This document shows positions 23,901 through 38,491 of a stretch of DNA of 64,000 nt, in pieces. The notes beneath the pieces were generated by a model. It did not search any database and had not been told where the DNA came from. It worked only from the letters and a program-made list of their open reading frames with translations. The stretch is from Chaunax sp. Z400 (Eukaryota; Chordata; Actinopteri; Lophiiformes; Chaunacidae): contig CM075194.1 of the NCBI GenBank assembly GCA_037577475.1, positions 9,394,492 to 9,458,491 of the forward strand. The letters are read 5' to 3'. Made by a program: the position numbers and the translations under genes. Position 1 is the stretch's first letter. Each line of letters starts with the position of its first letter.

Positions 23901-26900
23901 GGAAATGTGATAGCAGCATGTTGTTGTAACACCACACACCTGTATGTCAGTGCAGTAAACTGATATGGAGCTTTTGTCTTGGTTCTCAGCCCATATTTCA
24001 TTCATTTAAACTCACCCCCACCTCTCAGTCTTTCTCTGCACTCTCTTTGACAGAACAAAGCGAGAGAGGTGTTTGTGGTCATAACAAAGGGATGAGGCCA
24101 TATTAAGGTAGTCCTGCACAGAGCATAGATTGTTTTTAATATTTCTTCACACCTTACTTTATTCATGATCAGCATGCCAGCTCATTCAAAGCTACTACTG
24201 TTTTCCTCCAATTTCATTTTTTTCTTTTTGCCCAACAGTCTATGCATATGTTTGAATAATGTCTCAAAATCATGTAAATGATAAGAAAAGGCTTCAATTA
24301 GGGCTGAACGATATTTAAAAAAACTGACATTGCAATGTTTTCTGGGATATATATTGTGATGTGATAAAATCCAGGAATTTTCACCAGATGACTTGAAAAG
24401 CTTTTAATTGGAGTGAATAAATCATACTAGACCTATTTAGAATCAAGAGGGATACCAGAGTCTTGTTTAACAAATAATAAGAATGTAGTAAAATAGAATG
24501 GCTGACAAACCAGATTTGGTTAAATTGAAGGTAATTATATCAGACAAACTTCTTTTGTTGAATAATCATGGAGAATGAGAATCACACAAGTTTTCCTTGT
24601 GTATTAAGCAGCAAAAAAGTCTTATCATGATGAGTTTGAGTTAATTTACCTTATGCTTACCTGACATTGCACATCCTGTGATGTGATTATTGCAGACACA
24701 CCCACTGCGATGTTGATATTGAAACAATATATTCTGCAACCCTACTTGAAATTGCTTATTTTCTCCCCACCAACTGTTAAACACCAAATATAAAATCTAT
24801 ATTAAAAAGAAACACTGAAAAGTAATTGTTTTCATCACTGCCGTAGATTGTCCAAATGTTAATCTGGAAGCAGCTGCACTCACAGAGGCTCGAATGGACA
24901 ACTAATCACAGTCCTGAGAGGACGTCTGGCAGGATGCATACATGGATAGAAGGACAGATTAATATTGTCTGTCCACTGCATTGATCTTAGTCCCAGAGTT
25001 TCTTTGTAACGTCATTATTTCTCTGTGTCCCTGAACACTTAATTGCATAAAGCTGTGTCAGGCCAGAGGGAGACAGCCCCCACTGTTTTGCTGTGTTTGT
25101 AAAATGACACAAATGGATACAAACTGTCTCTCTCCAAGGAGGATTCCTCTAATAGCCCTCCCAGCCTCTAATGCATCAAAGCCAGCACTTCTTTTCTGAC
25201 CCTAACAGGTTGGATGCTCCTAGATATCCTGTTGAGATATCAGCCTCAGTATTGTCCAGTCTCAGATGGATGTTTTGCATTCTTGTTATTACCCAAATAT
25301 TACCCAAATATATGACAGATGAGCACGCTTTTGAGTCTCTGTGTGTTGAGAAATAAAAGTATCTAGATCTGGACTGGTGGTGTCTGAATCTCTGTATACG
25401 TGGAGACGTAATTGCATCACTCAATTGAATCAATATCTGTCACAATGTCCCCTGACACCTTTTAGTTCAGCCATGACCTTTAAAGAATTTCTACCTATCA
25501 CTAACAAAAACAACAACCCAGATTAACCTTTTGTTTCTTATTTCTACACCCGTAAAGCTTAAATGTCAGCATTAGGTGTCCCTTTCATTCAAATGCTTTG
25601 TCAAGTAACAATTGACTGCTAGCTGAGTCTGGGTCTGCTCTGTGCTGCATATTTGATGCATCTGATAAATGGCATGTTATTGACTATTGGCAGGGAGCTG
25701 AGCTGTACTGTATATAATAAATAACAGAAATAATCTCAGATGATCTTGTTCAGATCTGGTTGTCATTGCAAAGGGCTAGTCTTTTAATGGTATTGATTAT
25801 TAAATATCTGAGGGACTGAGCTGAAATGCATCAAAAATATTGGTGAAAGATTTCATCTTTTTAGGTGTCAGTCACTCAAAATGATGTATTACCTGTTATT
25901 ACTCACTCTTTGTTGGCTTCTTCTATGGAGCAGATTCATTGCGTGCATGACTTTAGCTTATCTGTTGATCATTCGTCATCATTCATTATTTGTCCAGTGA
26001 AGTTTGTCTGCTGTCACTTCTGTCCGATGTACAGTGATTATGCTGTGTGCTTTGTCTAGAATGAGCCATGGTATATTGTTAAATTCACTTCAGTCTGAAG
26101 TCTGCATTCCACTGTAATCTCATGGCATCTCATGGTATCTCGTGTCTGCCTTCCAGTTATTGTCATCACCTGTTTCTATCAAACTTGTTGTGTGTGTACA
26201 TGTTAGGTATCTGAGGTTAATACTATCTTGCGCGAATGGACAAGCGAGTGTGTCTAAAGGCCATTTACAGTGGATCTAATTAAAGGACGGCTTAGAACAG
26301 TTGCTTCCTTTTATGTTTGCTTGTCAATACCAGCCTTCGCGCCCTAGCTTCATGCGGAGAATATTTTTAGAAAGAGAAATGTTTTCATGTTGTTGAGGGG
26401 GATAAACTGTGTATGTGTGTGTGTTAAAGAGAGAGAATAAGAAACTTGCAGCTCTACGTCGTTGTTTTGTGTGAAAACAAGTCGTTGCCTCGCTCTACTG
26501 CTCTTCGGCCTCAAGTCAGGAGGCGCCAAGGAAACTGCATGACCAGTATTACCCAGCACAACAGTAATGTTTTTATCAGCTAATGGCTGAAAATGACAAA
26601 GCCTCAAACTGTATGGTCATGGTTATCACTGATGGTGAACATCTTGGCTCCAGCAGCTCATGAACAATACCCCATGTTCAAGGGCTTCTGGTGAAACAAA
26701 TCTTTTTTCAGTTGCTTGTCATTTCAGCTTTGCTGCAAGGGGGGAGGAACAGACCATTAAACACAGGCCTTTGACGTATTTCTTTTGTGTGTAATTATAA
26801 TTTTTAGGCTTGAGTACTTGTCATATTTATTAATTTTTAACTTATTATTTACACGCACGACACAGACATACAAGCGTCAAGTGCAGTAGGTGTAAAATTG

Positions 26901-29900
26901 TAATCATTTGCTTAAAGCAAACCCATGGTAATGCCCTAACAGTTGACCTTGGCCAAATGACATTATTTGATTCGACAGTGGCCATGAACCTAGTCAGCAA
27001 GCCAAATGTTACGTCGCCAATTTGGCCACATTTTCTTTTTTGACCCCGACAACAAGGGGCTGTCGGCATACCTGGAAGCATGTTGGAAAGGTGAACTGGG
27101 TTATACTCCAACTAAAACCCAGTTAAACTCTGTGTCAAAAGTGCTCAAAGAATAAATTGGAGTCACTGAGTGCACGCAACAGCAAGGATTTATTTCTTTT
27201 GAGCCTAAAAACCCGTCGTCACATCTAGAGCTGGAGCAATTCATCGATTAATTGATTAGTTGGCCGAAAACTATTAAGTCATTTGAAGCTAAAATGCCAA
27301 ACACTTGACAGTTCCTGCTATTTGTGGGGATTTAATGCTCAGTAGATGAATCAATAATGAAAATAATCATTAATTATAGCCCTAGTGTTATCTTGAGGGT
27401 TTCTTCATATGCTCTGAATCTGTGTGTGTGTTATATCGTAGATGCAGTAGATGATATTCTAGAAGCATCCTTGACTGTGGAAATCTGTTTGTTTTTTCTC
27501 ATATATAGTTTTTTAAATTTTATTTTGGAGATGTTATTCATGTTTATTATTTCTGGCTGGTCGACTCACATTTTGACTTTCCACTTCCTCACGCTTGCTT
27601 TGGCTTGCTCTCTCATATTATTGCCCAGTATAAGCTCCTCCCTCATTCCTCTTATCTCTCCTTTTCTTGCCCTTTCTCTCGTTCCTTCTTTCTCATCCTC
27701 CCCCCTGTCGACCAACTCCCTCCCCTCACAGACAGGCCTCCATAAACATAGCTGCCTCCTAATGTAAACGCTACAAATATTCCAAATAGGAGGGGAGCAA
27801 TAGAGGCCGCAAAGTGAAGGGATGAGGAGGAGAGGGCAGAGGGGACAATTTCCTGTTACCTAAATGAAAACCCTGGGCACCATTTGTGCAACAGTGACTA
27901 TTTCACTGGGTTGTTTTTGCTTTTTGTTTGCTTGCTTTGTAGAATACTGTGTATGAAACCATACCTTTTTTTTAAAGCATCTTTTCTTCCTGTCGTATTC
28001 GGTGCACAAAGCAGAGGAAGTGGTCTTGGTTTGGAGCTGCAGGAGTGATGGTGGTGAATGAAAATAACTGAGTTGGACAGAATTTATGGATTAATTTGCC
28101 AGGTTAAAGCGCATACACACACAAACACACCGAGCTAATGCAGATAATGGATGGATAAGAACACCATTGCTTCGACAAATCCCCAAACCTATGTCCACAC
28201 ACACACACACACACATGCACACAATCTCTGTATCATCTTTCACATCCTGCAGAGGTCATAAAACATGGTTTTGCCATTCTATTTCCCCTCCCCTTGTCTT
28301 TCAAGCCCTCCTTTTACACACACGCACACGCACACACACCAATCACTCTACTGAGGAGCTGTGGGTCCACATTTAATGCACCCAATTACTTAGGCCCCCG
28401 CTTCTCTGGCTGCTGCATTACGTCAGGCTTGGCAGGCTGTATTTTTAGCTCGAACAAGCCATTGGCCCCCTCTCCCTCCTTCTCTGTGGGTTCAGTTACC
28501 ACCTTGTTGCTTAAAGAAACCAATGGACGCCTCCCCGAGCTGCCCTTATCCAATCACAACAAATTGAACGACTGCACAACAACACAAGCAGGCCAAAGGA
28601 AAGACAATATCAATTAAGGTTTTGCTCATGGGCGGCGACAAGAAAACAGTGGAGCAGGGGCCATTTAGAGCGAGAGTGAGGGTAACGTGGAGCAGCCAAG
28701 ACATTCATTCATACCACCCCATAAACTGTGCATTGGTCATGCATGCTGAGTACGAGGATGTTTCTATAGAATGTGGTCTGTGGTGAAGACCTGAACGCCA
28801 AGTGTTAATGCTAGGCATTCTGCTTCACTCCCGGACACCAGAAATTACAAGGTTCTAAGTGGAAAAACTGTGACTGGAGTTATGAAAATACATTCGTCTA
28901 TTTTCAAATTTCATGTCCTTGCTCCCTCACATTACTATAGCTTTAATAGCTGCAGTGCACATAAGGGAGCAGTTTCTTCTCAACTAGCAATGAAGTTGTG
29001 CTCTGCACAGCTGAGGCATCAGAATGGAGCGATGACAGCCAGACCCCATGCTGCCAGAGTAACTCGCGCAGGGTCTCAGAAAGAAAGCTGGGAATGTTTT
29101 CACTCAAGTACCAAGTGTTTCCCCCCCGGAGTAAACAGCATAAAACCCAACTGCTCGACAAACAACTCCTCCGCCAAACCCAGACACCCCTAACCCTTCA
29201 CAAAGACATGTGCATTTAGATGCTGGTGGTCTAAAACTGTTTTCTTCTCCTCATTGAAAGTTGCTTTCTTCACACTGCAGCGGTCTCGTTTTCAGTTTCA
29301 AGCTGCCATTCGGTTGATTCACCTACTTACCCTCTAATTCCACTCATTCAACTTTAAAACGGGGTCAGCACATGGGTGCCCCCATGTAAAGTTAAGGTCA
29401 GGGGGAACAATAGCAGCACATTGAAACAGAAGGCCAATCAAGCTTTAGGTTACCATGGCACCAAGCTGTCGGACATATGGAGGAGGACGCCATCGAGCCA
29501 CACTCCGGATCGTCCCCCTGTCTTTGAAAAGTGTTACCATATTTCTTTCAGACTGAGCAGAGGCATTGTGCATGCGTCAGTGTTGGATTTTGATGGAATG
29601 ATTCCAGCTACTGTTTGTGTTCCGTGTATCTTAAATTCATTTCCCATTATGGCTTTAGCTTGTCCATTAGTAGCCGTGTCCTCCTTCCTGTAGATGCAAT
29701 GTGTTGATGCCACATTAGATGATGTGCTGTCAGCCTTGATTACAAATTGGATGCACATCTTACTCGGGGTCAAAATGAAGCTCTTGCCTGTGTTTGACCT
29801 CAGGAATGTTTGTCATTCTTTTATACCAAACACAGTGATGTCTGCATCCAAAGCACAGATGTGCTGGTTAATATTTACCCATCCGTAATGTACTACTGAA

Positions 29901-32900
29901 ACATCTGTTGAGTAATGTTGAGTTAGTAGATCCAAAGAATAGTAACCTAAAATAAGTTTGATACTCGATTAATATATTATATATTAATATACTTGTCATA
30001 TTTGATTATTTCCTCAGTTTTTCTGTTATAAACAAGACTAAACAATAAATTGATAAATCATTAGTTGCAGTCGTACAGTAAAGTAATATGAGATAATTGA
30101 TATGATGGTAAAGTACACAGTTGAGGATTGTCACATGTAAACAACCACCTGTATCTCATACATAAAAACATCTATACTATACACTATGTTTACTATTCCT
30201 GTCATCGAATCAACTTGTTTTTAGCTTTTTGGCATACTTATGGTCTTCTCATGCAGTTGTACAGTAGATGGCAACTATCAAAATAAGTGTACAATCTCGC
30301 TACTACAGCTGTATATAATTTGAACCAGTTCAGATCAATTGCTTTGATTAATGACTGATTGAGAAAAAGAATGTGTGTGTGTGTGTCATTCTGAGAAGAC
30401 CCAGACTGAGACTCAGCTTAGCTGGAGCTAAGCGATGATGACGTATGTGGGTGGAGGAAATGAGACACTGCTTGGGGAGTGCTTTCCTTGACTAATGCCG
30501 GAGTAATGACATCACTGCTTAGAAAGAAGTAGGGAAAAGTATAGAAGGCTAAAAACTACAGCCTTATTAGGCCCATCTCAACTATCACCAGAATCTGAAC
30601 ATAAAGTAACACATGTACAGAACAGTATACAAAATCAGTCGACAACTATTTTTACATTCAAGTGAAGAAAAGGAAGTCCTTTAGCTAGTCAGCCCGCTAT
30701 TACAGCTGCTTGGAGTTCCCTTAAATCGGTGCAGTTTTCACCTTCTCCTTTTGAAGTCAGATAAACCATGACAACAGAGGTCTGTCTGCATTGTGCTGAG
30801 CTCCTCCAGAGCAAAAGACTGGGAGCTATGTGGGGTTTTGGGTGGCTTGTATCTGCTTCAGAGGGATCATGGTGCAACTTTGGAACAAAGAAGGAGGTAT
30901 GAACCCGATATCCCCACAGTGTCACACAAACAGCCATGTCTTTCACACACTCGGATGTCTCCTCCCTCTACTTTTGACTTAGCCGCCCCTGTGCAAACCT
31001 TCTCTGTGCCCCCCTCTTCACCCCTAATGTGACCCTCTGCCCTGAAAAGACATATTTGGTGAGCTCATGTCAGTTAAGTGTGATCAATACAGTGTGAGCG
31101 CTCTAGTTACACTTGTGCCAAAAATATCTTCCATATCTTCCGTCAATAGTTTGAAATGGCGACCCAATGTAGCCATTCCACTCAGCAATCCTTTCCCGTG
31201 TTTGCTTCTGCATCTTTGCAACAATTACTCAAATCCATCCACTCTCCTCTTTTCTTCCCCTCCATAGATGTGAAGAAGGACTGGTCAGACCATGCTTTGT
31301 GGTGGGAGAAGAAGAAGACATGGCTGCTGAAAACCCACTGGACTTTGGACAAGTACGGCATCCAAGCCGACGCCAGGCTGCTCTTCACGCCGCAGCACAA
31401 GCTACTGCGTCTCCAGCTGCCCAACATGAAGCACATGAAGGTCAAGGTCAACTTCTCAGACCGCGTCTTTAAGGCCGTGTCTGACATCTGCAAAACTTTC
31501 AGTAAGTGGAACGACGAACTAGCCAATGTGGAAAACGGTCCTAAAGCAAATGTGAGAAGACGTGTGAATGATTGGTAAAGTATTACAGAAATAAGCACAG
31601 AATAGTGGTCTGGTCTACTAGCTGTTACTACACTCCTGGACTAATCTCTATAACCAATCCCTTTTTGGAAAGGTTCTAACTTCATTAATCATGCCCTTCT
31701 TATTTTTTTATCTATGGCAATTGCTTACTTTCTTGCTCTCTAGTATCTCTTCTACTTTCCAGTCCAAATTTTCCAAAGTTAGCTGTTCCCCATGGTTTTA
31801 ATAGAACCCAAGGTTCACACACTCAGACACTATTGACATATTCCATTACTGGCCCCACCCTGTCCTGTCATAGACAAGTCAGAGGTCACACACTGGACCA
31901 CAGTGAACTCAGACCTGCTAAAGTCCACTTTTCCTCAGCCCAGACACCACCCTTTGCCCCTGCAACTAGTCACTGTCTCCAGTAGGGTTTGCAGGTTTGT
32001 GGAACCCCCATTAATATAAATCCTTCCAATGGGCAGGGTCATAGCACACATGTTGTGTATCTCTGTCACTAGACAGTATTCAGTAGGCCGGATCTCAAGC
32101 TTCAGTAGCGGCTCTGCTGTAATTGGCCTTGACAAGTAGTGCTCAACCTTGTTTTTAATTGGGTAGGAATTAAGTTTTCATTTTATAGAATTGTTCTGTG
32201 GACCCTGTAGCCTTATGAAAAAAAAAAAAAATAAACAGCACACTTTGTTTGATGAAAGGTGGCAGGTAGATGGGGGTCGGGGGCAGAACTAGATAGGAAT
32301 GTGTCTGCTGCCTCTGTAATAAATCTATTTCAGCTTCAATGCAGGACATATTGCTTTTGGCTGATGTTGTACATGCCATAATGTTGCAAGATGTACAGTG
32401 ACTGTAAAGGTCCCCTCAGTGTGACATGGTTGTGTTTGTTTTACTGTGCACCATTGCTTGCAAAAAAAAAAAGAAAAGAAAAGCTGAACTTAGAGTTAGG
32501 ACCATTGGAAAGCTCTTCACTAGAACTGTGTGGCATGACAGCTGACTTTGCTGACTTACAGCTGGTCTGTTCTGGAAGCATTTCATTTTTTTTGTTATCA
32601 AGGCAACTTTGACTTTTACTATTTCCTGTGCATATTTTCTGCTGACTCCCTGTGAGCTGTGCGACCTAGAGAATTAAAAAGGGAACAGGAAGAGACAAGG
32701 CCTGTCCAACTAGCCTTCGCTCCAAACAGCAGATGGGGAGGGACAGAGATAATGTGAGATAGAAACAGAAAATCAGTGGAGTTCCTCAAGTCACCTTTGG
32801 CTGCAGTTGTTTTTCTCATACTAATTTATTGTGGGGGGTATTTTGGGTTTTGTGTGTCCAGTCCGTTGGTCACACAGAAGCTATTTCCTGCTCCAAAACA

Positions 32901-35900
32901 TTTCGGAGTTCACCCCTCCAGTGAAGTGTTTGGCTGTTTTGTTTTTCTAATTACCCTCGGCAGTTTAAGAATGGTTTATTTGCATACATTGTATTTATAC
33001 GTTAAACATTCTATAAGTCCTGCTCTTAATTCTCTTAAGCACAACTCAGACTGTGGCAGTGAGCATTCTATATGGTGGAAAAGCATAGAAAATCAGCATA
33101 ACCTTACAAATTAGAAGTATAAAACCAATTATCACCACTTTACTACACTCATGTCCATGGCAGCTGTGTCCTGACACTGATGCAGTCCATCTGGTCTGGC
33201 TTGGAACTGAGAAGACTCAGCAAAAGGTTGACGTACTGTTACAGTTGAAAATCACTCAGTCAACTCCTTTTTTGACCTCTGGTTCTATTTGGCAGCTCCT
33301 ACATCCTGGGCAGTAGAGCTTACTTGATGGTGAAGCAAATGCATGGGGGGGATTTTCCACTTTCAGTCCAAAGATAGCATTTTTTTATTCAAGTCTGAGA
33401 CTTTGTTGACAGAGTTTGAAGTGTTAATTGATTTGCCAGCTGAAACTGTGTTGATATCCTGTAAGGCTGAACCAAATTATTGTTTTCCTTATCGATTCTG
33501 CTATTGTAAACTTTTTTTTAGTAGATGTCAGAAAATAGTGGAAAATGAATGTCACAACTCAAACTGACAATTTTAAACTGATTGCTTTGTTTAACAAATG
33601 CTTTAAAACCCAAAGATATTCAGTTCACAATGATAGAAAACATTAGAAAATCAGCAAAGCTCAAATTTACATTTGACAAGTTGGAACCCACAAATATTTG
33701 GATTTTTGTTTTAAGATACATGACTTGAATGATTAATAGATGATCAAACGATCAACTAATCGATCAATCAACAATTTATTTCCATTCTAAAATGCTGTAT
33801 TAATTGCAAAAAGCTCTGAAGTTGAGGGGAAAAGCAACAGCACTACATTGGCTCCTCATTCTTTAAAGGGTCATTTGCACAGTCTAGAGTCAGTCAGACA
33901 TGAGCTTGTCCCGTCTAGACATCCTGGACTTACCTCCAACACGTTAAACACACACATACTCCTCCTCCTCCCTCTGACAGGAGGCTGTTTTACTCTTTCC
34001 TGAGAGCCAGAACACAAAATGTACTCTTCACGACTGACTAACACATGACTGTGGACTGGGAGCCTGATGTTGTACAAAAAGGAGGCTGCTTCTCTCAGCA
34101 AAGCACCACTTCAGGGGAAATAAGAGTCACTTCTCCACTTAAGTTTTGTGGTTTTTTTTTTTTTTTAGTCAGCACTCCTTTGCTACCATATGTGGGAAAA
34201 CTAAGGTACAATACGGGTAGCAACAATACTGCAACTGCAAATTCTACAATGCCTAAAGAAATGATGACCAGATGACAAAGGATGTCAAAGTCATAAGACA
34301 TAAAGAGCACAGGGTGAGCTCATAGAAGAATGTTGACCGTTGACAAGGCGTATCGCAGTGAAGTGTGTAGCCAGAGTGCTTTATCCTCTAGAAACATTTT
34401 ACAAATGTGTGGGACTGTTGTTAATTGTTTTGGGCCAGCAGATTTATGTCCCATCAATCTGTGGTCTGCTTGACTGGACCAAGTGTGCAGGCCACTGTTG
34501 TCATAACACAGGAGTGCAGTTTGGCCTCACCTTTAACTCCTAAATTGACGTGCATTATTGTCCTTTTTTGAGTGGCACATTTTAGCCTCCTGTCTGTAGA
34601 TGAAGAGAACCTCTGACACTCTTAACTAGATGCTGAGGTCAATTATTGTTACTTTATTCTTAAAGTTTAAGGCAAAAAATGCTTAAAGTGCTCTATTTGT
34701 GTACCTTTTATATCGGTACTGATCCATAGTATTCATCTCACTCTAAAATATCTAACTAAGCAGAAAAATCTAACTTCACTTTCCATATGATAAATTAAGA
34801 AAATGTTAAATATCTGCACTGTGTAAATTCTTATTATCCTTTTTAAAATGGGCAGAGACTTCATGAGAATTATTGCTGACGCCTCATTGCAGCCCACTGA
34901 GTCCCTCTTCACAACATTGAAAAGTATGCAGGGGAAAACAAAGTCAAATCATTCCTTTAATTTTTTTTTGTCCATGTAGGGTCTGTTTGTATGGGAAACC
35001 TTAGTGCCATAAAATTAGATTGTGACAGTGTTAGTGATTTTTCTACAGCTGGCGTTACTCATTGCAGTGAATCATGAGTTCCAAGGATTAGATCTCGCAA
35101 ACGCAAATGGCTCCCAGTCAACTTCTTCTCTCCTGGCTCCAGGCATAGTTTCTGCCACATGTCTGCGGGATGGAAGATTTGGCTTTTATTGTCGAAGGTG
35201 TCATTTCTACTAATGGAATTCAACTAAGCTTTTGTAAGCGCTCCAACATCACTCAGCATTCCTCCTCCTCCTCCTCCTCCTGCTCCTGCTCCTGTCACTG
35301 GTCAGAAGTATGTGGTGAGTGTAGGAGCAATCATTCCACCAGATCATGATTCTTGAATTATCACTTCATACATATTATTCAACACTTAACTGAGAATGTC
35401 AGCAGGAATTTACTGTAATGCCCGTCTATCTGAAAAATATCTGGTTATAATTTGTTTTAGTTTTTTTTGCCTTGGCCTCAATCTTTCATCTCTATTTTTG
35501 TTTTTTGTTTCTTTTGGGTAATCATACTTAAGCATACCTGAAAACTCCATCATATTGACCATCCATCCACTCCCAAAGCCAAAATCTGCTTTTGAGCCAC
35601 ACTTGTGATCTATAATATGATAATATGGAAACAGTTGAAAGTTATATCAGATGTTTTATTGTGTCTTATTGGTCCTTGCTGTTGGGGAAGAATGAGATCA
35701 TAAGCACAAACCCTGAAAGTGATATCGTAGTAAAATACCACATGCCTCTGCAATGCCTCACCAAGGGACACAGTTCTACCCACGTACACATATTTTGGTA
35801 CACACTTCAGTGTTTGTATTTGGCCTGCTCACACAGCTCTGTGGGGCTAAAGCTCAGCAGCACTCCTGCAACTCACATGGCTGTATAAGGGCACAGAGAT

Positions 35901-38438
35901 TGTGCTTCATCGCTGCAGCAGAGCAGGAACGGAGGAGGAGGGAGGCCAGAAGAGAGAGAGAGAGAGAGGGTGAGCTCTCATCTGGTAGTTCTTAAAACTC
36001 CTGGAATGCTTTTGCTTTAGTTACACAAAGCAAACAAGATTTCTCACCAAGCCAAGACATTCTCTCCCCTTCTGCTTGCACGTTCCTCAAAACCATCCGC
36101 AACCACCTCAATCCGTCTGCAACACCTTTCAAAGGCTTTGTCTTTAGAAAATTAAGAGAATTATTACAGTGGATCTGAGGCGAGGAAATGTTGAAAAACA
36201 TGTTTTAACACAGGTCTGCAAAAAAACAACAAAATAAGGCACTCAAATATCAGAACAGTTAAATTTGAAATTTAACTGTACATCTACCTTTTAAATTATT
36301 TCCTTTTTTTTGTTGCTGAGGATCAAGATGTGCTCGCTTCTAGACCGTAACATATTCTTGGCCGAATACATTCTTGCTGTCTCACTACTACATCACAAAT
36401 CAGAACCATTCCATCTTAACACTCCATTGCTGTGCTGGATGATGGTTCCCTGGGCTCCAAGCCCAAGGGATGGAAGGAAAAGAGGGGAGAGAGGCTGCTC
36501 TGTTTTAGTCATTATATTCAGTGTGGTGTCTCGCTGTCTCTCACACACAGCTTTATTTCATTTAGTCTCTCAGTTTCGTCAAGGATGAATTTTTGGTGGG
36601 CTTGTTTTGTAAAACCTGTGTTCTATTATTCACCAGCAGCAACTGAGTATAGTTTTTATATTTGTGTGAGAGGAAAGGTTGAAGAAATAAGGGCAAGAGA
36701 GAGACTGCGGTTGTGTCTGCCCTGTCTCAGTTGGGGATTACAGTTAAAGCAAGATTTGTTGGGGGGCCTGAGAAAAGGGATTTGCAATTTTCCACCCCTC
36801 TTGTGCACAGCTGTCAACAATTCAACAATTCTTACCTAATTCATCTCTTTTTGCTTTCTTATTCTTCCCTCTTTTACCCTCAATTTTTTTCAATTTAAGT
36901 TGCATTATTACCTTCACCAAAGAGTGTCTTAGGAGGTTATGTGTGTGTGTATGTGTGTGTGTGTGTGTGTAGGCAGGCAGGACAACTCAAAATGTTAGAT
37001 TTCAAGAATGACAGATTTCAAAGGTTGGCCTTGGAAGGTTAACAGGTAATTAGATTTTGAGGGTTATCTGTAATATGGTATGGATCCAGGAACCTTTTGT
37101 TTCTTCCAAATCCTACTATGGTGACAACATGACCTGACATTACTCAAGAAGTAAGTTTTTAGCGAGGAGCAATGTGAGATAGATTGCAATTTGGCAGAGG
37201 TATGTGCTCTCTGAGTGCCCTCATTCGGTGTAATTGAAGCTTTTAGTTGAAACAACACAAGTGCTTTGTTTTGTGGTGACTTGCTGTGAGGCAAGGTTAT
37301 GTGGCAAATTAGCTTTATTGCTCGCTCTCTCTCTCTCTCTCCAGATATTCGCCACCCAGAGGAGCTATCTCTACTGCGTAAGCCCCGTGATCCCAAGAAG
37401 AAGAAGAAAAAGTTGGAGGAAGCGGAAGAGGATGATTTGGAGCTGGAGGGTCCTCTGTTAACCCCAGGATCAGGTGAGCCGATGGATCGTAACTCCTTCA
37501 TACAATGAACTAAATATAGAATGTTTGTATTTCATTGTGAAAAGTAATTATGTCACTTCCCTTAAACATCAGGTTGAATAGCAGGTTTCAGTGCCTTCTA
37601 TGGAGAGCCTTCTATTCTTTTTTTGTGTCTGAATATGCCTGTGGTTCTAAAACCACTAAGATAACTCCAGATTGCTGCACCCTATTCCTGGTGACCAAAT
37701 ATGAATGTGAGAGTTTGAGGCCTGCATAGGATCTACAGCCCTGGCTACCGATTCCTTGGCAGGGAGGACGAAGAATGGTTGAGATTCCACACATTGTTGG
37801 TCACGCTGCCATTTTAAACCCAAACCAGGCTACATGACTGCTGTTATACTGGCCCTCCTCCCTCTTTCTGCCAGTGATGGGAGAGTTACAGCCATGTGAG
37901 CAGGGAGGAACACAACAGGCTGTGCTGCTGTCAGAGTTAGCATTAAGCAAAACTGCTAACACTGTTAGACAGGGTGAATGGGACTCTTTGTATAGTTTCA
38001 GTCTCTCATACCCCAGCCTCTAGTTTGTCCACTGGCTCCTTTAATTTAGCTCAGCATGCTCAAATACGCTCTCATGCGAGTCCTGAAAAGTCATTGTGAA
38101 CTTGGTGAACGAACATTTCTCACAAATACTAATTCTGCTGACAGGATGATTTGCTTCACTGTGAAGCGATCTGAGGATTATTCATCTACAATATTTTCCC
38201 ATATGACGATTAAATAAAATGCAGGGTTCCATTTTTTTAACACAGTGTCCGGTGATCACACGCAAAGTTGCGTCATTACATTTCAAGTGTTGGTGATAGG
38301 TTTAGTTTACAGTGAGCACCTGTGGTCATGCATTACATGGTGCAGAGAAACAGTGTTTCAACAGGAATGTGTAGAATCTGTTTACTGTCACCACTCTCCC
38401 TGTGTGTCTCTCGTGTGTGTGTGTGTGTGTGTGAGCAC

Positions 38439-38491
<53 letters not shown>

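Larger units (their letters stand above)
17422..31267. other. fermt2 intron 2 (13.8 kb)
   Basis: The largest intron in the window. It contains a CA microsatellite, a foldback element, a 29-base tandem duplication, two MITE-like elements and a GC-richer CCAAT/CRE/MEF2-like segment at 28380-28700. Open frames such as 27357-27767 are Ser/Leu-rich low-complexity stretches, not genes. Confidence 0.75.
31502..37344. other. fermt2 intron 3 (5.8 kb)
   Basis: It contains one MITE-like insertion (33470-33780), a CTC triplet repeat (35260-35294) and GT repeats (36939-36970). The last bases form a CT dinucleotide run that serves as polypyrimidine tract for the next exon. Confidence 0.75.

Noticed and set aside
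27357..27767. 136-codon open frame with hydrophobic stretches
   Set aside because: Its second half is a CT-rich low-complexity tract giving Leu/Ser runs, and its start lies in a MITE-like end.
31182..31598. 138-codon open frame antisense to a fermt2 exon
   Set aside because: It is the shadow of the real exon at 31268-31501 on the other strand.
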